A stretch of DNA of 64,000 nt from NCBI RefSeq assembly GCF_037975245.1, contig NC_092571.1, positions 4,548,001-4,612,000 of the forward strand, read 5' to 3'. This DNA is from Apostichopus japonicus. Taxonomy: Eukaryota; Echinodermata; Holothuroidea; Aspidochirotida; Stichopodidae. Both the position numbers and the translations under genes were made by a program. Below the pieces are notes generated by a model, which searched no databases, had not been told where the DNA came from, and worked only from the letters and a program-made list of their open reading frames with translations. Shown here piece after piece: positions 27,101-36,664 of this stretch. Every line of letters starts with the position of its first letter. Within the stretch, counting starts at the first letter, position 1.

Positions 27101-27847
27101 CACTGCTGTGATTCTCAACTAGCTGTAAGATCTACCCTTGTAGCAGGAGCTGATAGGGTCTCCCAGGTGAGATGTATTATAGTTCATATTGACACCACAT
27201 TGTAAAACACCATTCTAAGAGATCCAGGAAGTATCTATTCTCACTGCTGTGATTCTCAACTAGCTGTAAGATCTACCCTTGTAGCAGGAGCTGATAGGGT
27301 CTCCCAGGTGAGATGTATTATAGTTCATATTGACACCACATTGTAGGACATGCCAGTGAATAGTGACTGAACCTGATCAAGTCTCCCATTCAATCTTTCA
27401 AGAAGAAAAAAAAACAGCAAATTTGAAATAATTTGATTCGGTGTGAAGACTTACATTTCAACTAAGAAGACACAGAAACATAAGGCACTGTAAATTATTC
27501 CTTTGTCTTTCATTGACATGCAATATTAGTCCATTAGTTGTGATCAGGCATATGATCGTTGCTACCATCTGCTCCAGGTTGAGTTCTTTGCTTCTGTTTT
27601 TGCATATTTTCACCCTTTCCCTTCCTTCCTTTTCAGTTTTGTTTAACATAAATTGGCAACAAATTGCTGCTCTACTTGAGTGCTTTTAAATTTGGTGCAT
27701 TGAGTTGATTGTAAAGGTGTGCGCACTAAACTTTATTGTTCGTTGTCTTCTTTCAGGATCAGCAGAGAGAGGCTGTTTTAACGGTAGCCTTAGAGAATGA
27801 CCAACTTGGTTTCATAATTCAGTGCATCTACAATTGGAGAAAGGGAG
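18054..27847 (+). CDS. AHCTF1: ELYS/AHCTF1 orthologue, N-terminal 12 exons (partial gene)
   Basis: Twelve exons join in continuous phase to about 600 codons and run off at a phase-1 donor. ELYS is the nucleoporin that binds chromatin and recruits the Nup107-160 complex to start nuclear pore assembly after mitosis. From memory of vertebrate ELYS, the recognisable blocks in order are RGPILEIVNA (GPQLEVVN), KFFGIAAVGTEKG (LFGVAAVVTDVG), TLAVGFNFG (QLAVGFSDG), DPQYFCYLWV (DPRNCCYLWA), FDLNQWYFAQMP (FDINRWYHAQMP), YFAFYSIQ (YFALWSLE), ALNFKASCL and QQREAVLTVAL. The first 11 exons make the seven-bladed beta-propeller and early helical part; exon 12 begins the alpha-solenoid. The rest of the solenoid and the C-terminal AT-hook region are not in the window. 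The ATG at 18054 is chosen because it opens the frame that splices in phase, with no better upstream start. Intron 11 holds six extra copies of part of exon 11. Confidence 0.9.
18566..18825 (+). CDS. AHCTF1: ELYS exon 2
   Basis: Acceptor TTAATTACAG, donor GGG|GTGAGT. Codes GSKAWMVRGPILEIVNAS through GLVCVYEMTTGKVKLAV and ends in phase 0. First blade of the beta-propeller. Confidence 0.92.
18826..19912 (+). other. ELYS intron 2, nothing recognised
   Basis: About 1.1 kb of AT-rich intron between a GTGAGT donor and a TTTTGTAG acceptor. No repeat or gene is recognised in it. Confidence 0.7.
19913..20183 (+). CDS. AHCTF1: ELYS exon 3
   Basis: Acceptor GATTTTGTAG, donor AACT|GTAAGC. Codes VMCVEIITEDGG, KFFGIAAVGTEKGHFYLLDL and RGEHLCLEIN, matching the second propeller blade of vertebrate ELYS. 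Ends in phase 1. Confidence 0.93.
20497..20677 (+). CDS. AHCTF1: ELYS exon 4
   Basis: Acceptor CATTTGCAG, donor TTGA|GTAAGT. Codes SAHTYFAFRYLRADEEV through SGTLAVGFNFGCFQLWQL. The LAVGF-x-x-G-x-x-x-LW pattern is the WD-like strand conserved in ELYS. Ends in phase 2. Confidence 0.93.
20775..20990. repeat. CCCTACAATT minisatellite in ELYS intron 4
   Basis: Degenerate tandem repeat of roughly 15-20 bases built on CTTCCCTACAATTCCC, strongly pyrimidine-rich on the + strand. It lies about 280 bases before the exon 5 acceptor. The open frames through it are artefacts. Confidence 0.9.
21270..21395 (+). CDS. AHCTF1: ELYS exon 5
   Basis: Acceptor GATATTATAG, donor TCAAA|GTATGT. Codes EYSSPVCPQMTPVSFFASQ then EPTDDPQYFCYLWVGRG. 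The EP-x-x-DP-x-x-x-CYLW pattern is shared with vertebrate ELYS. Phase 2 at both ends. Confidence 0.92.
22162..22246 (+). CDS. AHCTF1: ELYS exon 6
   Basis: Acceptor TGTCTGCTGCAG, donor AAG|GTAAAA. Codes QDVPTDVHLFQLSYEEKTY through HLFK, matching the LHLLQLAF strand of vertebrate ELYS. Ends in phase 0. Confidence 0.9.
22931..23099 (+). CDS. AHCTF1: ELYS exon 7
   Basis: Acceptor CTTTCTATAG, donor GATT|GTAAGA. Codes ELNNCIPRFQHYLTHD, then SRLIGCCTLEKILSQEED and an acidic DDSDDED tail. LIGC-x-x-LEK matches LLGCQSIEK of vertebrate ELYS. Ends in phase 1. Confidence 0.92.
23804..23945 (+). CDS. AHCTF1: ELYS exon 8
   Basis: Acceptor CTTCGTTGTTAG, donor CTAAA|GTAAGT. Codes AESDRTLTAIVWEGRP, then NYFLAVFDLNQWYFAQMPAR, one of the most conserved ELYS blocks. 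Ends in phase 2. Confidence 0.93.
24090..24625 (+). pseudogene. Jockey-like non-LTR reverse transcriptase remnant in ELYS intron 8
   Basis: Pieces in shifting frames read QGSVLSPLLYSLYVNDIP, then INFMHKFITILEEWCAKCRI, then LTFLGISIDSKHNFNNHTDQ and NIYNVIIKPILTY. These are the palm and thumb blocks of Jockey/CR1-type reverse transcriptases in the right order; the FADD catalytic block is not preserved. Stop codons and frame changes are frequent. It lies in the same orientation as the gene, and a G-run follows. Confidence 0.85.
25148..25220 (+). CDS. AHCTF1: ELYS exon 9
   Basis: Acceptor CCGATTTGCAG, donor TTG|GTAAGT. Codes LSQQDSKYFAFYSIQDVCG then TDFLL. YFAFYSIQDV matches YFALWSLESV of vertebrate ELYS. 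Ends in phase 0. Confidence 0.9.
25801..25956 (+). CDS. AHCTF1: ELYS exon 10
   Basis: Acceptor GGATCTCCTCAG, donor AAG|GTATGC. Codes 52 residues including QPSALNFKASCLMETAII and LGLQRK, which line up with PSTYNFDATCLLNSGVV and GFQKE of vertebrate ELYS. Phase 0 at both ends. Confidence 0.85.
26333..26461 (+). CDS. AHCTF1: ELYS exon 11
   Basis: Acceptor GGATATTTTGAAG, donor CAG|GTGAGA. 43 codons, phase 0 at both ends, including SSQGPTILRDPGSIYSQ and STLVAGADRVSQ. LVAG matches the LVAG of vertebrate ELYS just before the QEEQLEAIL region. The last 99 bases of the exon, with the donor, begin the 141-bp tandem repeat that follows. Confidence 0.85.
26363..27349 (+). repeat. seven 141-bp tandem copies of the exon 11 3' part plus donor
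   Basis: Unit starts at 26363, 26504, 26645, 26786, 26927, 27068 and 27209, a strict 141-bp period. Each unit is 99 bases of exon 11 plus 42 bases of intron with the donor CAG|GTGAGAT. Copy 1 is part of the real exon. Copies 2-7 lack the exon's acceptor and lie in the intron. Copies differ at only a few positions, mostly at the CAATG/CACTG/CACAG triplet site, so the expansion is recent or homogenised. Confidence 0.95.
27757..27847 (+). CDS. AHCTF1: ELYS exon 12 (last found in window)
   Basis: Acceptor TTGTCTTCTTTCAG, donor GGAG|GTATGT. Codes QQREAVLTVALENDQLGFI, then IQCIYNWRKG, matching the EEQLEAILSAAI-x-LGLL-x-YIRRW region that opens the alpha-helical domain of ELYS. Ends in phase 1; the next exon is not seen. 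Confidence 0.87.
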
Positions 27848-30800
27848 GTATGTAGACTAGTTTTCCTGACTACACAGGGAACCTATGTGGTATTAGTGAG
27901 GGCCCTGAATTTGAGGCTCCATAGCAATGAATCAGTTAGATCAGTATACTTGTAGGAGCTGGGTCGGAGTTATCATTATTGTTAATATGCAATGTTTGCC
28001 CAATAAAGTAATGTATGTATGTATTTCCTGTGTGTATTTCCGTATGTGTGTGTATTTCCGTATATGTGTGCGTATGTGTGTGTTCAAGTTTGATACCTTA
28101 TGGGGTACTATACGAGTTTCAGCATTACTTACAGGGTACACATTCCTTACGGGGAACAAATTCAGTACCCCGTAAGGACACTGTACATTTTCAATGCAAC
28201 TATCAGGCTGAAACATCTCTCTGACAACCCCTCTTTGTTAATGACTGTTCACACACCTCCATACAATTGACCTTCACGCTTGACTGAACTTGAGCAGGTT
28301 CTTAATTACTGCCACCATTTTGTCTTGTGCAGTTCTAATCTGCCCCAAACTATTGCTTTCAATGCAGTGTAGAAATTGTGCTGTTGGAATAATGACAGAA
28401 GGAAAAGGATGTATTTACTCTGCATCCTTGCTTACCTGTCTCCCCGCAACCTTAGCACCTATGCTCTACCATGCCTAGAGTGATCTGGTAAAATTTCAAG
28501 TTACAACGCAAAGTGTTATAACTTCTTTAGCAACTTTATATAAAGTGCTTTCCAAAAGTCATTGTTTGATAGATCCATACAGCAGAGAAAAAATGTTTAT
28601 CCTGAATCGGTAATTGGTGAGAACTGGCATTGGTGTGCAGTAAAGAGATAGAAGTAATATCATTACTGTAACAAGTTACATTTGATGTATATCCTAGACA
28701 CTAGTGTGGTATTTTCAGCACTTTTTTGTCCTCGCCATATGTAGGCCTGCATCATGTCTGCACTTGGCTTAGGTTGGTAAACGAATGATACACATTCAAC
28801 AATGATACAACTGGTCATGATTTATTTGTAACTAGTAACATAGCTTGCAAATATAATCAATTAAATTTCCAGAATGTAGGCTTTAACTAAGGCATTTATA
28901 AATACATCGGTTCTTCAGTACAAATCGTAACTCGAAAACCCCGGGCACTGGTAATTGAGGAAAAGATTAGTGTAATTTGTACACTAATTGCATGGAACTG
29001 CCACGAAAAATATACAAGAAAGTATGGAATCATTTTGAAGCTGTGATGGTGAGTGTTCCTCTTATCTTTATTAAGTATACATAAGGCCTATTGAACACTT
29101 TGGCGAAGTAGGCACTTTGATTAATAGGGAGCTCCAATGATTTGCAGAGATTCATCAATTTATCATTTTAAGTAATTCATATTTTCTTACCTCCAAATGG
29201 TTAATTTTGTGGGGCCAAGAATCTCTTCATCAAGTAATTACCCATTCTTTTTCATATGTCTGGCTACTTAACTTGAATATTTTGTTTGAAGAAATAAAGA
29301 GCACAATATTGCATAAAACAATAGTTTGCTTTATTAACTCAAGTATGTTTCATTAAACAGGGAAAACCATTGATCACCAAGCCAATAACAGCAGACTATT
29401 ATTGTTTATTTAGTATAATACTTCAGTAATTTGTTACAGTAGGCAAAGGACTTAACATTTAGGGGTCTTGCATTATTACAAAAACTGTATGCATCATTGG
29501 AATATCATTTTGTATGTACATCACTGAGAATATAGTTATGGATATTGCATTGAAAAATGTTTGTTTGTATTACACAGCTGTGGCAGAAATTTGTTACAAA
29601 CTGAGAATTCCATTGGTCATCAATTATGAATGGCTGACTACCCACAATAGGCTATAGATATACTCTGGTAAGTCACCTTTAATTGTTATTGATGCATGCG
29701 CAAATAATCAAGTAGTATGGACATGAATTCACCTGAAAATGTTTTGCCAAGAGTGGTGGCATTTGAGTGGTGTATAGTGTCAAACCATTTGAAAGGCTTT
29801 TGCGGGAGGTTACAAGGACTTTGTGTGTTCAGATTTTAGGTGCATTTCTCAACCATTTAACACCTTGTAAAATGGGTTTTGAAACAATTGCTCATAAGTA
29901 ACATTGTGCTATATTCAGAAAGCTTTACATACCATATCTATGGTTTTTTCAAGCTTTCAACTTTTGGATTTCTAAGTTTATCTATACATTGACTAATTGA
30001 ATAAAATTCATAATATGACTGTATTGCCTCCAGTTTGCAAGGTCACACAAAATCTGTGAAGGAAAAAGGCTGGATTTAATACTAGGTTGATTTAGTGTTG
30101 ATATGAAGGCAAAAGATTTTGGGCAGTGTAAAGAAGTTTATAATACAGAAGGTAACATTACCAATGAGAACTACACTGAGGAGTTGACTTCAGCACTTAA
30201 TTAATTAAAAATGCATTCATGACATTGAGCATAGCTTAAATGAACATACCTAAAAAGGCTAGAAGATTGAGTATTCTGAATTGCACAAAAATGCTCTATT
30301 ATTGTGACATATCAAAGCAAAACATCAGCTTTAAATTAAAAAGTGTCTTAGTACATTCTGCTGAATAACTGAGTGCTATTTGTCATAAACAACATTTGGG
30401 AATGGACCTTTACAATTTATTAATCTACTCACACAATTTCATATGCAACTTGTAGAATTTAATTACACTTTTTCAACATGTCCCAGAGTGGATATGTTGA
30501 AATTGATTGACAAAGTACAAATGTTTATGCAATAGAAAATGTGATCAAGATAGATGTTGGTGTTATAGGTTTCACATTTCACCAATATGCAGGATTTTAG
30601 AATGAACTCACTAGCATGTAGTAAATCTGTACATTATTTTATAGCAACAAAATTGTATGACAAACTGAATTTAAAAATATTGGTAAGGGAAGTAGAAAAT
30701 GAGGTATCAGTTTAATTCCCAGCTCTGTCAAGCAATGCTTACAATTTTTTCATGTAGTTTTCCTACTGGGGCGTACATATTTTTTCCAGGTGGGGGGGGG

Positions 30801-33060
30801 GGGGACGCTATAGATGATGAGACTGACTGTTGTGTATGGCCTAGTTAGAAACCAAAATAAATGGGGGAGGTGAGAGCTACAGAAGTCAGGGAGAGGTAAA
30901 AGTCATAATATATCCGCACATACAGAGAAGTTATATAATCACACCCTACTGTAGAAAAATTATATAATTACAGTTGATTTAGTAACTAGAAATGGGATAC
31001 CTTCATGGTAAATTACATGGAAAGGGTTGAAGAGATGTCTTTGTTGCTTAAGTGGGTCATTTGGGAAGCTGTTGGTAGTAAAATTTGGTGTCTGAGAGTG
31101 GGGCCAGGGGGGGGGGTAGTGGACAAAGGGTTCCCCCTTTCCCCTTTAAGAAATGTTTGGAATTTTTGTAGCAATTAGATGCAATATTTACTGGTTCTCT
31201 CTCTCAGTACATGTCATTGCATATTTGAAGTTAATATCTGCAGGTAGGGAAACTTGGGGGAGTGGTCCAAGGGGGGGGGGGTAGGGTGTCCACCTCCCCT
31301 TTTGGAATGTTTTGGATTTTATAAGGCCCTTGATGTAAGATGTTGCAATGTTTATTGGTCATTTCCCAGTGCTAATTGAATCATTTGAATTTAGTATTTG
31401 CAGAGATGTGGACCTTGGGGGGGGGGGGATGCAGTATTTTGGATTAAATCAGTTGGAAAGTATACAGGGTCTATGTGAACTGCAAAGCAGTATGAATAGT
31501 GTTATCCTTATAAGAGGGAAGAATTACAACTGTATGAGTTTTTAACTTTTTCCTGTAGTTAATAATTTACAAATCATTTGTAAAGCTATCAGTAATCTTC
31601 TTCAAAATGGAAAAATAACCTTCAGAACTATGGGTGCAGGATTTGGTAAAGGTAGTATCAACAACAAAATTGATTCATTGATCCAATTCCTTCTTAATTG
31701 ATAAAGTTTCTTCAAGGATTGGAGTAGTGTTTAAGCATTGTTATTATTCAGTTGTTTCAAAATACTACATGAGACAGTACATAACATACCTGTACAAACA
31801 GGGGATTCTTGGGGTTCAGACAACCTGCCCCCCCCCCAAAAAAAAAAATAGTAATAAATAAATAACAAATAATTAAATAAATAAATAAAATGATAATAAT
31901 AAATAAAAATAGCAATTAAAACAATGAAAAGCAAATAAATGAAAATTAACTGAATAAGTATATAAGAAACTTTCCACGTTTTACATTTTGTTCTTTCAAA
32001 TAGCTTTAAATGTACTTCAGTATGGTTAAAATATTCCATTCTGTGTTTTGCAATAAAGTGCCTCCCAGCTTAACTTAGTTCTACTTTGAGGTTAGCCATA
32101 ATAAGTACCCCGATAATTTAGGGAATGCTTTGAGCTATATTTTATATTTGCAAGTACTGTATGCAAGGGTTTCATTAAAAGCTGCTAACTGGTTATTTTT
32201 TGCCTTTTATGCAAAAAACAAGCCATAGCAAACCTATGACGATATTCTAATCATTAAATGTAAGTTGTTAGGATAACTTGTGGATTTTAGCATTTGAATG
32301 TTTGTAACATATTTTTTTTGAGTGCTTGAAAATATAAACACTTGAACAATAGGGAAAGCAAGAAATAAATTTGGTAGAGGCCTATAGCATACTGAAGTAT
32401 ATCTTCTGCCACTTTGCTAATGTGTACGTTTACTAAATTCAGTTCCTCACCAAATTATCAGTTGTATAGGATCCTTGACTTGATTTACATGTCTCTGATA
32501 TATGTCTAATGACAGTTGCATACAGTATAATGCCTGAAATTGTTAAGTTTCCATTTAATGCATAAACATTGTCACTATATCAGGGGCGGATCCAGCTAGG
32601 AGGTGAGTGGGTGTGGCGGGATATTAGTTCACGCTACAATGGACCACTTTAAACTATATGGTGTAAATCTGCTGTCTAAGACTGAATCAAACAGGAAGTA
32701 ACTTGAATGGTCCGCCGTTATTGCTTTGTTTACTATGGATTAAGACTTAATTGAGATGAAGGTTAATTATAACTTGTCAATGCTTAGCAGTCCTTTTACT
32801 GTTAATCCTCCCAATAAATGTCATGTTAATTCTTGAAATCAAATGAAGTTTTACCAGATATTTTATCATTACAAGAAAATTAAGAATAATAGGCATTTAA
32901 GTACATTTGCTTTTCCAATTTCTGTTAGGACTTGTACATTGCACTGGTCATCAACTTTTCATTTTCTTACACTGCATAAATATCATGTGAAGGAGCAAAG
33001 TCCATCACTGATATATGTTAAAGCAGCGTTTTGAGGTTGATTGTCAAATTACCAAGAATT
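27848..33060. other. presumed ELYS intron 12 or intergenic DNA
   Basis: AT-rich, with no exon or gene that I can support. It contains a GT-rich patch (about 28005-28082) with short TATTTCCGTATGTGTG repeats, a 128-base stretch near 28110-28190 with GGGTACA/TACCCCGTAAGG motifs, poly-G runs (about 30791, 31107, 31269 and 31419) and a lone hAT-like end CAGGGGCGGATCCAGC at 32581 with no partner found. Confidence 0.5.
31065..31435. repeat. G-rich repeat family, two to three diverged units
   Basis: Repeated pattern of a poly-G run, GGTGTCC-type pyrimidine patch, TTTGGAATTTTT, TAGATG(CA)AATATT and TTTCCCAGTGCT-like blocks. The same pattern is clearer in the array at 57.47-57.99 kb and appears once near 53.08-53.19 kb. 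Confidence 0.6.
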
Positions 33061-33065
33061 TTCCA

Positions 33066-33305
33066 GGCACAATACTTCTGTAATGGTAAAGTGTCCCTCA
33101 ATCTGCCCTCCTAGAGAGGGCTGCCACATCTGGGTTGGACAAATTAGAGGCCTACCCAGAACACCACTTCCCCCCAGTACCATTATCCAAATGCATTGTC
33201 CTCGATAGTGCAATTCAATCAAACTGAAATTAGGAGGGAATACAAAGCAATATCGCCAAACATCTTATGTACTAAGGACTCTGGCCAGTGTGGCAATATC
33301 TTCTT
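33066..33305. repeat. duplicated segment, copy 1
   Basis: About 240 bases from CAGGCACAATACTTCTGTAA to CCAGTGTGGCAATATC recur in the same orientation at 35548-35790 with scattered substitutions. No coding content is recognised. Confidence 0.9.
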
Positions 33306-33524
33306 ACATTCTACCTAAAGGCACTGATTTGATTTGATTTATTTTGTGTATGCATGCAAGTACAAATACATAGTTAAGTATAATTAAGCATATATACACA
33401 GGGTACTAGAAAGACAAATAATAAATGTTTAACAAAGCTAGCAACCTTAACAAAATTAGGAAATGAGAAATAACAAAAAAACAACACTTGTGATAATGGT
33501 CCTATTGCTGTACCTGCTATGTAT

Positions 33525-34270
33525 GTGTTGAGACACTGGCCGGTGTGACAGCACCTCCGTACAGGTTATGTTTAGAGACAAAACTCAGTGTGACAACATA
33601 CCCAAGGATGGATACATGTTAGATACAATGGCCATTGTGACAGTATTGTAGAGACGCGCATTGAGTTACAGGTCAGTGTTAAAATACCTCCATACATGTT
33701 GTATTCAAACACCTGGTCAGTGTGACAGTATCAATATGCATGTTAGTGTATAGAGACAATTAAACCATTGTGACAATTTATCTCTGAAACATGTGAGTGT
33801 ATTGAGATAATAGAATGTCATTATAATTTTAGTGTGTTGAGACACATGCCAGTGTTGAGAATTGGCAAATGTGACAATATCTCCATCCATGTATTGAGAC
33901 AATGACCATTATGATGATATCTCCTCACATGTTATTCTTAAAGACAAAGGCCAGAATGACAATACTGAAGTTAAATGTATTGACACGGGCCAGTGTGACA
34001 ATATTTTTATTCATGTTTTGAACACAGTTCATTGTCCCGGTATCTTCACACATGTTATGTAGACTGACAGTAAAGAGAGACAAAAGCCAGTGTGATCATT
34101 AAATTTGTACAATATCCTCATGCAAGTCATGTATTGAGAACATGGCCAAATTGTGATCATGAATAGTAATTCATTGAGACACATGCCGGTGTGACAATAT
34201 CACTTTACATTTTATGTATTGAGACACTAGTGTGAGAGTATCTCCAAACATGTTTTGTATTGATCACCCC
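33525..34270. repeat. decayed minisatellite (TTGAGACA...CCAGTGTGACAATATC)
   Basis: A dozen or so imperfect units, mostly 60-75 bases, each with variants of TGTATTGAGACA, GGCCAGTGTGACAATATC and TC(CA)ACATGTTATG. The end of copy 1 of the duplicated segment (33066-33305) has the same GGCCAGTGTGGCAATATC block, so the array and the duplicated segment are related. Confidence 0.85.
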
Positions 34271-34334
34271 AACTGTTGATTAACCTTCACTGCTCTCATG
34301 TTAAGGCTCTAATGAGCTCCCCTTTAGTAATAAT

Positions 34335-34400
34335 AATAATAAATGAGACTTATATAGCGCCAAATCAGTAAACAAAAGTTACTGCTCAAAGCGCTTTACA
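34335..34400. repeat. SINE-like tail motif (TATATAGCGCC / CAAAGCGCTTTACA)
   Basis: ACTTATATAGCGCCAAATC followed by CTCAAAGCGCTTTACA is a motif pair I associate with abundant SINE-type repeats of marine animals. Only this part is recognisable. Confidence 0.45.
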
Positions 34401-34672
34401 AAGAAAGTAAATTAATTTACAAAAGAACAAGTGAAAAAATGGGTCTTTCCCCAAGTCTGGATCCTCAACCATGACTACATTCTAAAGTACCATAAAAAGA
34501 GAACACTGCAGTATTCTGTTTTTGTCTGTTGTCACAGAATTAACATAAAGGAATTATGGTCTCATTACCTCATTTTTCCTGTATACTGTCCTTCAGTGAC
34601 CCTTTATTTTTGTACTCTCCTGAATTGCAAGAGCAACATGTTAAACATTTATAAAAGTTGTCCATGTATTAT

Positions 34673-34770
34673 CCTCCTCCCCCCTCCCCTGCATGTATTA
34701 TGTTTTTTTGTCACAGAGCATACCCCCCTCCCCTGCATGTATTATGTTTTTTTTTCACAGAACATGTGGC
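34673..34770. repeat. two-copy tandem duplication
   Basis: CCTCCCCTGCATGTATTATG followed by a T-run and CACAGA(G/A)CAT occurs twice in a row, about 53 bases apart. Confidence 0.85.
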
Positions 34771-35547
34771 CTCATTGTGACCTAAATTTAGCTTTAAAGG
34801 AGGATAGGTAGTTGAGAGATACATTTGGACTTTCTGTACAGTATACCTCCAAATCAGCTATAAATATGCAACATAGATTAAACATATATTTTTTAAGGTA
34901 TTCCTCCCTCCCTCCCCTTATATTGAACTAGAAGATATAAATTGCACCATACTAATGGTAAACCTTGCATAATGTAATTGTGCTATTGATCTTTAAAATG
35001 ATTACATAACAACTGGATATAGCCCTCTCTATTGTACAGTTCATTTACATTTTGAGTTACAAGCCCTATGGAATCCCTGGGGTACCTTGCACTAGTTATT
35101 TGTTATTAAAAATTAATTAACACAAATAAGCAACACCATATGACTTTGAGCTGTAATGAAAGAACCCAGAAACTAGAGTCTTGTTACATGTTAATCTATT
35201 TAGTGCAACATGCAAAGTTTGAGGACATATTTTAATGAGTTTTGGTTGATCGATCATGATAGTTCGAAGTACTTAGGTTTTGAGCCTTACAGTAAGTGCT
35301 AACAATACATGCAATGGATTGGATCGCACAGATTGCAAGAATTTGATATGAAAACTTGATGTGATTTGGGTCAAAGTCAAAGTTCAAAAAATGTAAAATT
35401 GACAATGTTTGTTGTAATATTATTGGACGTGAAACAGGACAAGTCAAGCTAATAAGCAACATTGTTATGGGATAAAAAAGGAGTACCAAATATTGAAAAC
35501 CAACACAAAAATGCTCCTTTAAAGACTTTGGAGTCTCTTTTCGCTCA

Positions 35548-35790
35548 GGCACAATACCTTCTGTAATGGTAAAGTGTCCCTCAGTATGCCCTCCTAGAGA
35601 GAGTCCCTGCCACATCTGGGTAGGATTAATTATAGGCCTACCCAGAACACCACTTCCCCCCAGTACCATTATCTGAATGCATTTTCCTCGATAGTGCAAT
35701 TCAATCAAATTGAAATTAGGAGGGAATACAAAGCAATATCTCCAAACATCTTATGTACTAATGACTCTGGCCAGTGTGGCAATATCTCCT
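35548..35790. repeat. duplicated segment, copy 2
   Basis: Same-orientation copy of 33066-33305. It is cut at its right end by the element beginning TAGTGTTTGCACGGGT at 35793. Confidence 0.9.
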
Positions 35791-35792
35791 TA

Positions 35793-36296
35793 TAGTGTTT
35801 GCACGGGTATAAACGGGATAACTAAAAAATAATAATTGCAAGTGGTTTTTAACTAAACGTTTATTCCAAATGTGATCATATTGTGGGAATCACGCAATTG
35901 TGTGGCTAACTGTGCAAACCCTGGGCTTGCATAATAGATAGTAGTATTTAAAACTGTTTAAGAGCTAAATTGGATATTTATATGGGAGAGCAAACATAAG
36001 TAGCTGCTGCATTGCGATGTTAGTACTGATGTTAATTTATTAACAAGTTAATGACAGAAACAAAAGCAAATAGAAATTGTTGAGGAAGGTTTCATACCTT
36101 ATCTTACACCTATTTGGACATGAAAACATTGTCAGAGGAGAATATAATTCATTTAGTATAGCACCCAATATGTAGTTTCTTGTAAATCGCAATACACAAG
36201 GGTAATTTTTTCCCCGGGTACCCGGATACCCAGATACCCGATGGGTAATAGCTCTCGGGTACTCGGTTCCTGATTTTTGGACCCTTGTAAACACTA
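35793..36296. mobile_element. short element with TAGTGTTT...ends
   Basis: The left end TAGTGTTTGCACGGGT and the reverse complement of the right end TAGTGTTTACAAGGGT match at 14 of 16 bases. A GGGTACCCGG/ATACCC cluster precedes the right end. This end type occurs in hAT-like elements. The 8 bases on either side do not match, so a target duplication is not shown. The element lies just left of the insertion site of the 9.6-kb element. Confidence 0.55.
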
Positions 36297-36664
36297 ATAT
36301 TAACAATCATGGGCGGCGATCATGGGGGGGGGACGGGGGGGACATGTCCCCCCAATATTTTAGGTGGGGATATAGTATCTAATATCCCCCCAATATTTGA
36401 TGGCATAGTTTTTTTTAAGTATATGTTTTGTATTTTTTTATGATATCAAAGTAATTTCAAAATAGAAAATGCTTAGATGCAACTTACAAGGCCTTGGAAG
36501 TGCCATTTCCAGCGATCTGGGGGGCATTTTTGGCCAAAATTTTCTTTTGCGCTTCGCGCTAAATTATGGTGGCGCTACAATTAGAAAGTTTGGGAACAAG
36601 CTTTGCCCCTCCCTTGGCAAATTCGTCGCAAGGCGCCTGTCTAACCGTGTCACAATTTGTTACT

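Noticed and set aside
32581-32600. hAT-like end CAGGGGCGGATCCAGC
   Set aside because: No matching opposite end or target duplication was found, so no element is called.
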